From NCBI GenBank assembly GCA_031285405.1, contig JAITWH010000044.1, forward strand, positions 1 to 64,000: 64,000 nt of DNA, written 5' to 3'. Positions 52,202-61,245 of the stretch are shown in pieces (position 1 is the first letter of the stretch; every line of letters starts with the position of its first letter). The notes under the pieces were generated by a model, which saw only the letters and a program-made list of their open reading frames with translations, ran no database searches and was not told where the DNA came from. Source of the stretch: Alistipes sp. GTDB taxonomy: Bacteria > Bacteroidota > Bacteroidia > Bacteroidales > Rikenellaceae. The translations under genes and the position numbers were made by a program.

Positions 52202-53596
52202 CTATCGCTTGACATTGGGCAGCTCCAGCCCGAAGCCTTTTCGGCGGTCGAGCACCTTGAGCCACAGGCCGAGGAAGAAGGCCACCAACCCGAGGCTTGA
52301 GAATATCAGCATCGGCACGGTGTAGTTGTAGGTAACCTCGGCGCCGGCGCGAATCTGCTCCGACACGCCCGGGTTGGCTCCCTGTAACGCAGCGCCGATG
52401 ATGATCGGGAAGCCCCACAGGCCGATGTTCTGAATCCAGAATATCACCGAGTAGCCCGACCCAAGATATCTGTCCTCAACCAATTTGGGCACCGACGGCC
52501 ACAGCGCGGCGGGCACCAACGAGAACGACACCCCTAAAAGTATGATCGCCGTGTAGGCCACCACCGGAGTGAGCGGCACGAGGGCGAAGATCAGGTGACA
52601 CACACTCATCAGAATCGCGCCGAGGATGAGCATCGTCGCCCCCTTGCCCCGAAAGTCGAGGAACGCACCCAACAGCGGCGTCAGCAACATCGCTCCGATG
52701 GGGAACCAACGGAACAGGTCGGAGGCTTGTTGCGCCGTCATGTCCAACGTGTTTTGGAGCATCGGCACGGCGAACTTCTGGAACGGGAATATCGCCGAGT
52801 AGTAGATCACGCACAGCAGCGCGACGATCATGAACGTTGGACTGGAGAACAACTTGCGCAGGTCGCTCACCCGGAACTCCTCGCCGGCGCCCTCCTTGGC
52901 GGCGTTCAACTGACGGTCGAGTTTGCGATCCATGAAGGTGAACGCGAGGTAGGTCAAAAACCCGATGCACAACAGCAGCGCCACCACCGCCACCGGCCGC
53001 ACCACGCTCTCGGGAGCCATGGCGGCCAACCGCGGCGACAGAGTGAACACGGCGAAGACCCCCATGCGGGCGATGGCCACCTGGAGCCCCATCGCGAGGG
53101 CCATCTCCTTGCCGGCGAACCACTTTGCGATCGCCTTGGTGACGGTCACACCCGCCATCTCGGCGCCGCAACCGAATATCGCGAACCCGATGCAGGTCAC
53201 CTTGGCGCTCGCGGGAAACGACGTCCAGAACGAGTTGAAAAAGTCGAACCCGAAGCCACCCGCCGCGAAGCCGTCGCTGATGCCGTAGAGCTTGATGCCC
53301 GCCCCGAGGATCATCATCCCCGCCGCCAACAGCCCCGTGAAGCGCACCCCCATCTTGTCGAGAATGATGCCGGCGAAGATCAGGAACAGCACGAACACGT
53401 TGAGGAAGTACTCGCTGCCGACCACCGTTCCGTAGGTCTCGGGCGTCCATCCGCGCGCCGTTTCGAGCATGTTCTGCAGCGGCGACAGCACGTCGACGAA
53501 CATGTAGCAGAAGAACATCATCAGGGCGATCAGGATGAGCGCGCTCCATCGCACAAGGGGTGAGTCGTTGAGTTTACTTTGCAAATTTAGAGTCAT
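52202..53596 (-). CDS. MFS transporter
   Basis: 464 residues, about 12 membrane helices. LDKMGVRFTGLLAAG is the MFS loop 2-3 signature; LGAFLDFRGKG is its C-half counterpart. A large loop near the middle (about 220-245, RKLDRQLNAAKEGAG). Substrate not deducible. Its ATG lies 5 bp after the TPR-protein stop, so the two are one operon. Confidence 0.85.
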   Translation of the reverse strand: MTLNLQSKLNDSPLVRWSALILIALMMFFCYMFVDVLSPLQNMLETARGWTPETYGTVVGSEYFLNVFVLFLIFAGIILDKMGVRFTGLLAAGMMILGAGIKLYGISDGFAAGGFGFDFFNSFWTSFPASAKVTCIGFAIFGCGAEMAGVTVTKAIAKWFAGKEMALAMGLQVAIARMGVFAVFTLSPRLAAMAPESVVRPVAVVALLLCIGFLTYLAFTFMDRKLDRQLNAAKEGAGEEFRVSDLRKLFSSPTFMIVALLCVIYYSAIFPFQKFAVPMLQNTLDMTAQQASDLFRWFPIGAMLLTPLLGAFLDFRGKGATMLILGAILMSVCHLIFALVPLTPVVAYTAIILLGVSFSLVPAALWPSVPKLVEDRYLGSGYSVIFWIQNIGLWGFPIIIGAALQGANPGVSEQIRAGAEVTYNYTVPMLIFSSLGLVAFFLGLWLKVLDRRKGFGLELPNVKR

Positions 53597-53601
53597 GGTT
53601 T

Positions 53602-55608
53602 TTAGTCTGGATTGGGATTATACCTGTTAATTAAGTCATACGCCTGGGCGATGCCGAGCTCGCCCGCCTTCGAGATGTCGAGATAGCCCTTTCGTGTATC
53701 CTTCATGTATATCTGCACGAGTCCGCGGTTGTAGTAGGCCTCGGCGAAGTGGGGGTTGAGCTCGATGGCGCGGGTGTAGTCGTCGAACGCCTCGGGCAGG
53801 CGGTCGGACATCACGAGGAGTCCCGCGCGGTTGTAGTATATGTGCGCGAAGTCGGGCGAGAGCTTGGCTGCGGAGTTGAGGTCGGCTATGGCGTCGTCGT
53901 AGTTGTAGATGCGATTCGACGACCCCTGCATGCGGTACTCGGGATCGGTCTCGATGGTGAGACGTTGGTAGCCGCCGCCGTCGATGGAGGAGATGAAGTC
54001 GATCATCTCGGCGCGGGTGGTGCTGCGGTTGACGTAAAGATACGGATTGGAGGGGTTGGCCTCGATGGCGCGGGTGAGGGTGCCCACCGAGTTGGTGAAC
54101 TGCTTGACCAACGACTGCGTCACCCCGCGCTTGAAGAGGGTTTGCCAGCTGTCGTCGCCACCCGAGATGCGTGCGGCGAGGGTGCGGTCGGCGGCCATCA
54201 CGCTGTCGGCCGGGATGTCGCTTTCGAGACGCGAAAAGACCAGACGGGGCATCTCCATCGAGGCTCTGAAGTTCTCCAACTCGGGAACGTAGTAGGCGGC
54301 CGGGCCGATGACCCGCGCGGTGTCAGGCGAGTGGAGCGTGAAACGGAACAGCGGCAGCAACGCGAGGTTCTCGCGGGTGGAGGCGAGGCGGTCGAAATTG
54401 GCTCCGGTGAACTTGGTCTCGAACGATAGCAGTCGCGTGAAGTTCTGCTCACTGTCGGCGTAGTCGACGAACATCGAGTCGGTGAGCCTGTCCTGATACT
54501 CGGCGATCTTGCGGTCGCCGGTGATGCGATCCTGCCTTGCGCCGCGGGTGTCGCGCAGCATGAACCTCAACTCGGCACGCGCGTGATAGGCGGCGGCGAA
54601 GTCGGGGTAGAGCTCGATGGCCCGCGAGTAGTCGGCCACCGCCCCCTCGACATCGCCCAAACGGCTGCGCACCATCGCACGGTTGTAGTAGGCCACCACG
54701 TTGTCGGGCGAGAGATCCACCACTCGGTCGTAGTCGGCCAGCGACCCCTCGTAGTCGCCGACGGTCGAGCCCACTATCGCGCGATTGTACCATGCGACGG
54801 GGTTGTCGGGATTCATCTCGATCACTCGGTCGAGGTCGGCGATGGCGTCGGGGAATCGACCCAGACGTTCGTAGGCGAGCGAGCGGTTGAAGTAGGAGTA
54901 TGTGTAGGTGGAGTCGCGGGCGACGGCGGTCTCGAAATCTTCCAGCGCCTCGGCGTACCTTCCCTGCTCCATCAGCACCCCTCCTCGGCGGTTGTACCCG
55001 TCGGGGTTCTCGCGGTTGGTGGCGATGGCGGTGTTGTAGTCCTCCATCGCCTTGAGGGTATCGCGCAGCTGCAGCCACGCCGTGCCGCGCAACAAGTAGG
55101 CGTCGGCCACGCGATTGTTGTGAAAGATGTATGTGGTGAAGTCCTCGATCGCCGCCTCGAACTGGCGGTTCATCAGATAGGTGTAGCCACGACTGTAATA
55201 TGAGTTCGAGATGTCGGGCCGCAGGGTGATCGCCTCCCTGAAATCGTTTAACGCGTCGTCGTAGTTGCCCATCAACATGCGGGTGATGGCGCGGTGGTGG
55301 TAGGCCATCGTCGAGACGGGGTTCTTCTCGATGGCAAGGGTGAAGTCGGCCTCGGCCCCTAAGTTGTCATCGAGATTGGCCTTGGCGATGCCGCGAAAGA
55401 AGTAGGCCTCGTAGTCGTCGGAGTCGACCCTCAGCAGGGCGTTGTATATGCGGATGGCCTCGCGGTAGCGGTTCTCGATGAGGTGCGAACGACCCATCCA
55501 GAAGAAGTAGGCCTTGTTGTACTGCCCGTACGACGTGACCGCCATGAACGCTCCCACCAGCGCCGTGAGGGCGATGAGGTACTTACGGATAGTTTTTGCT
55601 CGGGACAT
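53602..55608 (-). CDS. TPR-repeat protein
   Basis: 668 residues. An N-terminal signal/anchor (LIALTALVGAFMAVTSYG, residues 12-29) is followed by about nine TPR units in two blocks, residues 30-380 and 540-660, with repeats such as AIADLDRVIEMNPDNPVAWYNRA. The centre (about 385-540) is not TPR. Probably a periplasmic scaffold for protein contacts; specific role unknown. -7 box TAACTTTG at 55624-55617, 8 bp before the ATG. Confidence 0.82.
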   Translation of the reverse strand: MSRAKTIRKYLIALTALVGAFMAVTSYGQYNKAYFFWMGRSHLIENRYREAIRIYNALLRVDSDDYEAYFFRGIAKANLDDNLGAEADFTLAIEKNPVSTMAYHHRAITRMLMGNYDDALNDFREAITLRPDISNSYYSRGYTYLMNRQFEAAIEDFTTYIFHNNRVADAYLLRGTAWLQLRDTLKAMEDYNTAIATNRENPDGYNRRGGVLMEQGRYAEALEDFETAVARDSTYTYSYFNRSLAYERLGRFPDAIADLDRVIEMNPDNPVAWYNRAIVGSTVGDYEGSLADYDRVVDLSPDNVVAYYNRAMVRSRLGDVEGAVADYSRAIELYPDFAAAYHARAELRFMLRDTRGARQDRITGDRKIAEYQDRLTDSMFVDYADSEQNFTRLLSFETKFTGANFDRLASTRENLALLPLFRFTLHSPDTARVIGPAAYYVPELENFRASMEMPRLVFSRLESDIPADSVMAADRTLAARISGGDDSWQTLFKRGVTQSLVKQFTNSVGTLTRAIEANPSNPYLYVNRSTTRAEMIDFISSIDGGGYQRLTIETDPEYRMQGSSNRIYNYDDAIADLNSAAKLSPDFAHIYYNRAGLLVMSDRLPEAFDDYTRAIELNPHFAEAYYNRGLVQIYMKDTRKGYLDISKAGELGIAQAYDLINRYNPNPD

Positions 55609-55616
55609 AATTGCGC

Positions 55617-55665
55617 CAAAGTTAGAGATTATTTTTGGAATTTTCGGGGATAGTCAGTAACTTTG
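55617..55665. promoter_or_regulatory. Divergent promoters of the TPR gene and purA
   Basis: For purA: TTTG (55634-55637), 20-bp spacer, TAACTTTG (55658-55665). For the TPR gene: the same TAACTTTG box in inverted orientation (55624-55617) without a clear -33. Confidence 0.72.
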
Positions 55666-55696
55666 GCCGCAATTCGTTCTTACGAAATTAACGTAT

Positions 55697-56965
55697 ATGA
55701 ATAAAATAGATGTAGTTCTGGGGATGCAGTGGGGCGACGAGGGCAAGGGCAAGGTCGTCGACGTGCTCACCCCGCGTTATCAGGCGGTGGCGCGTTTCCA
55801 GGGGGGACCCAACGCCGGCCACACCTTGATTTTCGACGGCGAGAAGTACGTTCTCCACACCATCCCGTCGGGGATATTCCGCGACGGCAGCGTCAACGTT
55901 ATAGGCGGCGGAGTGGTGATCGACCCTGTGATACTCGCGGCCGAGATCGCGAAGCTCGAAGCGGCGGGGGTCGAGGTGAGGGAGAAACTTTGGGTATCCA
56001 AGCGCGCCCATCTCATACTGCCCACCCATCGCATGTTGGACGCGGCGAGCGAGGCGGCGAAAGGTGCGAGCAAGATCGGTTCGACGCTCAAGGGCATCGG
56101 CCCGACCTACATGGACAAGACAGGTCGCAACGGCCTGCGGGTCGGCGACATCGTGTCGTCGCACTTTGCCGAACGTTACGGCGCCCTCAAGAGCAAGCAC
56201 GAAGGGCTGCTGTCGCAATACAAAGACTTTACATATGACATCGCCGAGTATGAGCGCGAGTGGATGGCGGGCATCGAGACGCTGCGTTCGCTACGTCTCA
56301 TCGAGGGCGAGGTGGAGGTCAACGCCATGCTCGACCGCGGGGTGAAGATGCTGGCCGAGGGGGCGCAGGGGTCGATGCTGGATGTCGACTTCGGAACCTA
56401 TCCGTTCGTCACATCGTCGACCACGCTGTGCGCCGGGGTGTGCACGGGTCTGGGAGTCGCGCCACGTCGCATCGGTAACGTTTACGGAATTTTCAAGGCC
56501 TACTGCACCCGCGTGGGGAGCGGTCCCTTCCCGACGGAGCTGTTCGACGCCGACGGGCAGAAGATGCGCGACGTGGGATTGGAGTATGGCTCGACCACGG
56601 GACGTCCGCGCCGTTGCGGATGGTTGGACATGGTGGCGCTGAAGTATGCTGTCATGATGAACGGCACCACGGGGCTCATCATGATGAAGGGCGACGTGCT
56701 CAACGACTTCGAGACGCTGAAGGTGTGCGTGGGATACAAGGTGGGCGGCGAGACGCTCGACTACTTTCCGTTTGAGACCAACGAGGAGATCACACCTATA
56801 TATAAGGAGTTCGCGGGTTGGCGCACCGACATCGGCGGCGTACGACGCTACGAAGATTTCCCGCGGGAGTTCAAGGCCTACGTCGAATTTATCGAGGCGG
56901 AGACGGGCGTCCCCGTTTCGATCATCTCCGTGGGGCCCGACAGAGAAGAGACAGTGATAAGATAA
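55697..56965 (+). CDS. purA: Adenylosuccinate synthetase
   Basis: 422 residues, full length. VVLGMQWGDEGKGKVVDVL near the N-terminus, GGPNAGHT, IGSTLKGIGPTYMDK, EGAQGSMLDVDFGTYPFVTS and VGSGPFPTEL are the family signatures. Makes adenylosuccinate from IMP, aspartate and GTP, committed step to AMP. Good promoter upstream. Its stop touches the left arm of repeat element D. Confidence 0.97.
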   Translation: MNKIDVVLGMQWGDEGKGKVVDVLTPRYQAVARFQGGPNAGHTLIFDGEKYVLHTIPSGIFRDGSVNVIGGGVVIDPVILAAEIAKLEAAGVEVREKLWVSKRAHLILPTHRMLDAASEAAKGASKIGSTLKGIGPTYMDKTGRNGLRVGDIVSSHFAERYGALKSKHEGLLSQYKDFTYDIAEYEREWMAGIETLRSLRLIEGEVEVNAMLDRGVKMLAEGAQGSMLDVDFGTYPFVTSSTTLCAGVCTGLGVAPRRIGNVYGIFKAYCTRVGSGPFPTELFDADGQKMRDVGLEYGSTTGRPRRCGWLDMVALKYAVMMNGTTGLIMMKGDVLNDFETLKVCVGYKVGGETLDYFPFETNEEITPIYKEFAGWRTDIGGVRRYEDFPREFKAYVEFIEAETGVPVSIISVGPDREETVIR

Positions 56966-57413
56966 TCATGAATCATAAATTATGAATCATGAATCGAGGG
57001 GCGAACGATGAGCAATGTGGTACGAGATAAGAGTTTTGCCTTTGCTGTTCGAATAGTGAAGCTGTACGACATTCTCAGAAGGGAGAGGGGCGAACACATT
57101 ATGAGCAAACAGCTACTCAAGTCGGGAACCTCCATCGGGGCGAACGTTCGTGAAGCGCTGAACACACAGACCCAGCCCGATTTTGTTCATAAGCTCTCGA
57201 TCTCGCAAAAAGAGTGTGACGAAACATTATATTGGCTTGAGCTTCTGAAGGAGACGGAATACATGACTCCGACCGAGTACCAATCCATACGATCCGACGC
57301 AGAGGAGTTACTTAAAATTATTCGCAGCATTATATTGACAAGTATATCGAACAAAAACAAATAAAACCGCGGCGTATGCCGCTCCATGATTCATGATTCA
57401 TAATTCATGATTA
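56966..57413. repeat. AT-arm inverted-repeat element carrying a four-helix-bundle gene
   Basis: The left arm (56966-56996, TCATGAATCATAAATTATGA...) and right arm (57385-57413) are inverted copies. Between them lie the gene at 57008-57364 and, just after its stop, a GCGGC-GTAT-GCCGC hairpin (57369-57382). Same architecture as elements A, C and E but with an open reading frame in the loop. Confidence 0.75.
57008..57364 (+). CDS. Four-helix-bundle protein (23S rRNA-IVS/S23 family)
   Basis: 118 residues: FAVRIVKLYDILRRE, LLKSGTSIGANVREA, FVHKLSISQKECDETLYWLE and SDAEELLKIIRSI match the four-helix-bundle family first seen in ribosomal intervening sequences; related to Avd accessory proteins of retroelements. 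No reverse transcriptase or rRNA is nearby. It is wholly inside a repeat element, so probably mobile with it. Function unknown. Confidence 0.85.
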   Translation: MSNVVRDKSFAFAVRIVKLYDILRRERGEHIMSKQLLKSGTSIGANVREALNTQTQPDFVHKLSISQKECDETLYWLELLKETEYMTPTEYQSIRSDAEELLKIIRSIILTSISNKNK

Positions 57414-57425
57414 AAGGAAAAATTT

Positions 57426-58304
57426 ATGAAGGAAATTTTTAAAATCGTGGTTCTGGCGAAGCAGGTGCCCGACACGCGCAACGTTGGCAAGGATGCGATG
57501 ACTCCCGAAGGGACGGTCAACCGCGCCGCACTGCCCGCCATCTTCAACCCCGAAGACCTCAACGCGCTCGAAGCGGCGCTCAGAATCAAAGATACGTTCC
57601 CCGGCTCGACCGTCACCGTGCTGTCGATGGGGCCCCACCGCGCCGCCGAGGTGATTCGCGACGCCATGTTCCGCGGGGCCGACGGAGGGGTGCTGCTCAC
57701 CGACCGCAAGTTCGCGGGGGCCGATACGCTGGCCACCTCCTACGCGCTGTCGTGCGCCGCGAAGAAATTGGCCCCCGACATGATTATCGCCGGTCGTCAG
57801 GCAATTGACGGCGACACCGCACAGGTGGGTGCCCAGGTGGCCGAGAAGCTGGGCTGGCCTCAGGTGACCTACGCCGAGGAGATACTCGGCCTCGAAGGGG
57901 GAAAGATGACCATCAAACGTCGCCTTGAGAATGGCATCGAGGTTGTCGAGAGTCCGCTGCCCGTGGTGGTGACTGTGAATGGCAGCGCTGCCGACTGCCG
58001 CCCGCAGAACGCGCGCCGCATCATGAAGTACAAGCACGCGCTGATTCCCACCGAGGCCGCCGCATGTCCGGGAACGCTCTCGGCCGAGCTCAGCGCCAAG
58101 CACGACTATCTGCAAATCGTCGAGTGGGGCGCCGACGCGGTCGATCCCGATCCGAGTCAGTTGGGTCTCGAAGGTTCGCCCACCAAGGTGAAGAAGATCG
58201 AGAACGTCGTCTTCCAGATCAAGGAGTCGAAGTGCCTCAGCTGCTCCGACGATGAGATCAACACATTAATCACGGAACTGATCGAAACACACACAATCGG
58301 CTAA
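57426..58304 (+). CDS. etfB: Electron transfer flavoprotein subunit beta
   Basis: 292 residues, with AAAGGA as ribosome-binding site. IVVLAKQVPDTRNVGKDA, then NPEDLNALEAALRI, DGDTAQVGAQVAEKLGWP and KKIE near the end are EtfB features. Pairs with EtfA to carry electrons from acyl-CoA dehydrogenase. A late CLSCSDDEIN segment is seen in several anaerobe EtfBs. First gene of a three-gene operon. Confidence 0.93.
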   Translation: MKEIFKIVVLAKQVPDTRNVGKDAMTPEGTVNRAALPAIFNPEDLNALEAALRIKDTFPGSTVTVLSMGPHRAAEVIRDAMFRGADGGVLLTDRKFAGADTLATSYALSCAAKKLAPDMIIAGRQAIDGDTAQVGAQVAEKLGWPQVTYAEEILGLEGGKMTIKRRLENGIEVVESPLPVVVTVNGSAADCRPQNARRIMKYKHALIPTEAAACPGTLSAELSAKHDYLQIVEWGADAVDPDPSQLGLEGSPTKVKKIENVVFQIKESKCLSCSDDEINTLITELIETHTIG

Positions 58305-58338
58305 GCGGCAACGGCCGCAGCGATTTTAGGCTACGCGC
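58305..58338 (+). repeat. Stop-abutting GC-hairpin element after etfB
   Basis: Starts at the base after the TAA: GCGGC-AACG-GCCGC-AGCGATTTTAGGCTACGCGC. It lies inside the operon, between etfB and etfA, so it is not simply a terminator. Confidence 0.75.
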
Positions 58339-58352
58339 TAAAAAATAGAGAT

Positions 58353-59372
58353 ATGAATAATTTATTCGTTTATATAGAGACCGAAGGCGGCAAGGTTGCC
58401 GACGTCTCGTTGGAACTCCTCACCAAGGGGCGCGAACTCGCCACCGAACTCGGCGTGAAGTTAGAGGCGGTGGTGATAGGCGACGGCATTGCCGGCGTCG
58501 CACCCGAACTCGCGAAATATGGCGCCGACACTGTGTGGATTGCCGAAGGGGCCGAGCTGTCGCCCTACCGCACGTTGCCCCACGCCGCCATCTTGTGCGG
58601 ACTGATCGACGCTGAGAAGCCGCAAATCTGCCTGATGGGCGCCACCCCCGTGGGTCGCGACCTGGGCCCCAGGGTTTCGAGTGCAATGCACAGCGGCCTC
58701 ACCGCCGACTGCACCAGCCTCGTGATAGGCGACCACAAAGACGCGAAATCAGGCAAGGAGTATGGCCAGCTGCTGTATCAGATTCGTCCCGCGTTCGGCG
58801 GCAACATCATCGCCACCATCATCAACCCCGACTGCCGCCCCCAGATGGCGACGGTGCGCGAGGGTGTGATGAAGAAGGAGTACGCCGCGGTGACAGGCGC
58901 CGGCGAGGTGAAAAAGGTCGACTGGCAGAAGATGACCCGCGCGGAGGATTTCGTGGTGAAGATCATAGAACGCCACATCGAGGAGCGCAAGATCAACATC
59001 AAGAACGCCCCGATCATCATAGCCGGAGGTTACGGAATGGGCAGCAAGGAGAACTTCAAGCTCTGCTTCGACCTGGCCGAGACGCTTGGCGGAGAGGTTG
59101 GCGCAAGCCGCGCGGCGGTCGACGCCGGTTTCTGCGAGCACGCGCGCCAGATCGGGCAGACGGGTGTGACGGTGCGTCCGAAGCTCTACATAGCCTGCGG
59201 AATCTCGGGACAGATTCAGCACACGGCCGGCATGGAGGATTCGGCGATGATCATCGCGATCACCGACGACCCCGAAGCGCCCATCAACAAGATCGCCGAC
59301 TACACAATCGTGGGCGACGTGAACGAGGTGATTCCGAGAATGATCAAGTCGTACAAACAAAACTCGAAGTAA
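58353..59372 (+). CDS. etfA: Electron transfer flavoprotein subunit alpha
   Basis: 339 residues. The N-terminal domain binds EtfB; the C-terminal FAD domain shows GGYGMGSKENF, GASRAAVDAGF, QIGQTGVTVRPKLYIACGIS and AQHTAGM-like QHTAGMEDSAMIIAI. Follows etfB by 48 bp, precedes the dehydrogenase by 4 bp. Confidence 0.95.
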   Translation: MNNLFVYIETEGGKVADVSLELLTKGRELATELGVKLEAVVIGDGIAGVAPELAKYGADTVWIAEGAELSPYRTLPHAAILCGLIDAEKPQICLMGATPVGRDLGPRVSSAMHSGLTADCTSLVIGDHKDAKSGKEYGQLLYQIRPAFGGNIIATIINPDCRPQMATVREGVMKKEYAAVTGAGEVKKVDWQKMTRAEDFVVKIIERHIEERKINIKNAPIIIAGGYGMGSKENFKLCFDLAETLGGEVGASRAAVDAGFCEHARQIGQTGVTVRPKLYIACGISGQIQHTAGMEDSAMIIAITDDPEAPINKIADYTIVGDVNEVIPRMIKSYKQNSK

Positions 59373-59376
59373 AGTT

Positions 59377-61122
59377 ATGGCAAATTTCTTTTTAGACAAT
59401 AAGGATATCCAGTTCCAGCTGCAGCATCCGCTGATGCGCAAGATAGTGGAGCTGAAGGAGCGCGGTTTCGCCGAGAAGGATATGTACGACACCGCACCCA
59501 AGAACTTCGAGGATGCGATGGACAACTACCGCCGAGTGATGGAGATCGCCGGCGAGGTGTCGGCCGACCTGATCGCCGCCAACGCCGAGGGGGTCGACCT
59601 CGAAAAGCCCAAGGTGGTGGACGACCACGTGGTGTACGCCAGCGGCACGCGTCAGAACTTGGACGCCATCACGGCGGCGGGTCTGGGCGGCATCACGTTG
59701 CCCCGAAAGTACAACGGATTGAACTTCCCGCTGGTCTGCTTCGTGATGGCCAACGAGATGGTGGCGCGCGCCGACGCCGGTTTCGAAAACCTGTGGGGGC
59801 TGCAGGACTGCGCCGAGACGCTCAACGAGTTCGGCAGCGAGGAGCTCAAGATGAAGTATCTGCCCCGCGTGGCCGAGGGAGCCACCTGGGCGATGACCCT
59901 CACCGAGCCCGACGCGGGTAGCGACCTGGGAGCGGTGATGCTCAAGGCGCACTACGACGAGAAGCAGGGCACGTGGTTGCTCAACGGCGTGAAGAGATTC
60001 ATCACCAACGGCGACGGCGACATATCGCTGGTGTTGGCACGCACTGAGGAGGGCACGAAAGACGCCCGCGGACTGTCGATGCTGGTGTACGACCGCAAGA
60101 GCATGTGCCACAAGGTGAGGCGCATCGAGGACAAGTTCGGCATCAAGGGTTCGCCCACCTGCGAGCTGGTCTTCACCAACGCCCCCGCCGAGTTGGTGGG
60201 CGACCGCAAGATGGGGCTCATCAAGTATGTGATGGCGCTGATGAACGCCGCGCGTCTGGGCATCGGAGCTCAGAGCATCGGGTTGTGCGAGGCCGCCTAT
60301 CGCGAGGGACTTCGCTACGCCAACGAGCGGGCGCAGTTCGGCAAGACGATCATCAACTTTCCGGCCGTCTACGAGATGCTCAACAACATGAAAGCTCGCA
60401 TCGCCGCCGGTCGTGCACTGCTGTACGAGACCACCCGCTTTGTGGAGATCTACAAGATCTACGACCACATATCGCACGAACGCGACCTGACTGCCGAGGA
60501 GCGCACCGAGATGAAGTTCTACTCGCGCCTGGCCGACGCCTTCACGCCGATGCAGAAGCTGTTCCTGAGCGAATATGCCAACTCGATAGCCTACGACTCG
60601 CTGCAGATTCACGGCGGCAGCGGCTACATGAAGGACTACCCTATCGAACGCATCGTGCGCGACGCCCGCATCACCAACATCTACGAGGGAACGTCGCAGC
60701 TGCAGGTCGTGGCGGCGATCAACCACGTTACGAAGGGCACATATCTGTCGCAGATCGAGGCCTACGAGTCGGAGGTTTTCGCGCCTGAGTTCGAGGCTTC
60801 GACCTTCGCACCGATTCGCGCGCAGTTGGCGGCGATGAAGGCACAGTTCGTCGAGATGGTCGCACGGGTCGAGGAGATCGAGTCGGCGCACAAGGGCGAG
60901 GGGTTCAAGGATTTCCACGCCCGTCGTCTGGTCGAGACCGCCGGCCACATCGCCATGACGTGGACTCTGGCCAAGGAGGCCGCCGTCGCTCCGGAGGATT
61001 ACACGCTGCAGCTCAAGACCTTTGTGCGCATCGCCGAGGCCGAAATCGCACGCGCCCACGCCGCCGTCACCGCCTCCACTTGGGACGACATCGCGCTCTA
61101 CCGCACAATCTTAGAAGACTAA
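59377..61122 (+). CDS. Acyl-CoA dehydrogenase
   Basis: 581 residues, longer than the 380-residue short-chain enzymes. FAD/substrate motifs: WAMTLTEPDAGSDLGA, KRFITNGDGD, YANERAQFGKTI, IHGGSGYMKDYPIERIVRDA, TNIYEGTSQLQ (the Glu is the likely catalytic base). The C-terminal ~130 residues are an extra helical region. Oxidises acyl-CoA and hands electrons to EtfAB; in a gut anaerobe it could also run in the reducing direction. The stop touches element E. Confidence 0.93.
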   Translation: MANFFLDNKDIQFQLQHPLMRKIVELKERGFAEKDMYDTAPKNFEDAMDNYRRVMEIAGEVSADLIAANAEGVDLEKPKVVDDHVVYASGTRQNLDAITAAGLGGITLPRKYNGLNFPLVCFVMANEMVARADAGFENLWGLQDCAETLNEFGSEELKMKYLPRVAEGATWAMTLTEPDAGSDLGAVMLKAHYDEKQGTWLLNGVKRFITNGDGDISLVLARTEEGTKDARGLSMLVYDRKSMCHKVRRIEDKFGIKGSPTCELVFTNAPAELVGDRKMGLIKYVMALMNAARLGIGAQSIGLCEAAYREGLRYANERAQFGKTIINFPAVYEMLNNMKARIAAGRALLYETTRFVEIYKIYDHISHERDLTAEERTEMKFYSRLADAFTPMQKLFLSEYANSIAYDSLQIHGGSGYMKDYPIERIVRDARITNIYEGTSQLQVVAAINHVTKGTYLSQIEAYESEVFAPEFEASTFAPIRAQLAAMKAQFVEMVARVEEIESAHKGEGFKDFHARRLVETAGHIAMTWTLAKEAAVAPEDYTLQLKTFVRIAEAEIARAHAAVTASTWDDIALYRTILED

Positions 61123-61236
61123 GTGAAAAGTGAAAAACTAAAAGTGAAAAGTTACGGGATTTTATGACTGCGGCGCAAGCCGCAGTTTTTTAAAGTACTC
61201 CGCAGTTTTTCACTTTTCACTTAAAACTTTTCACTT
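61123..61236. repeat. AT-arm inverted-repeat element between the dehydrogenase and terC-like genes
   Basis: GTGAAAAGTGAAAA words on the left (61123-61155) and inverted on the right (61206-61236). The core is ACTGCGGC-GCAA-GCCGCAGT (61168-61185), a perfect 8-bp stem followed by a T run, so it can terminate transcription. Begins at the base after the TAA stop. Confidence 0.78.
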
Positions 61237-61245
61237 AAAAAAACT

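Noticed and set aside
57008..57364. Avd-type accessory gene of a diversity-generating retroelement
   Set aside because: No reverse transcriptase, template repeat or variable C-type-lectin target seen nearby; family resemblance alone is not enough.
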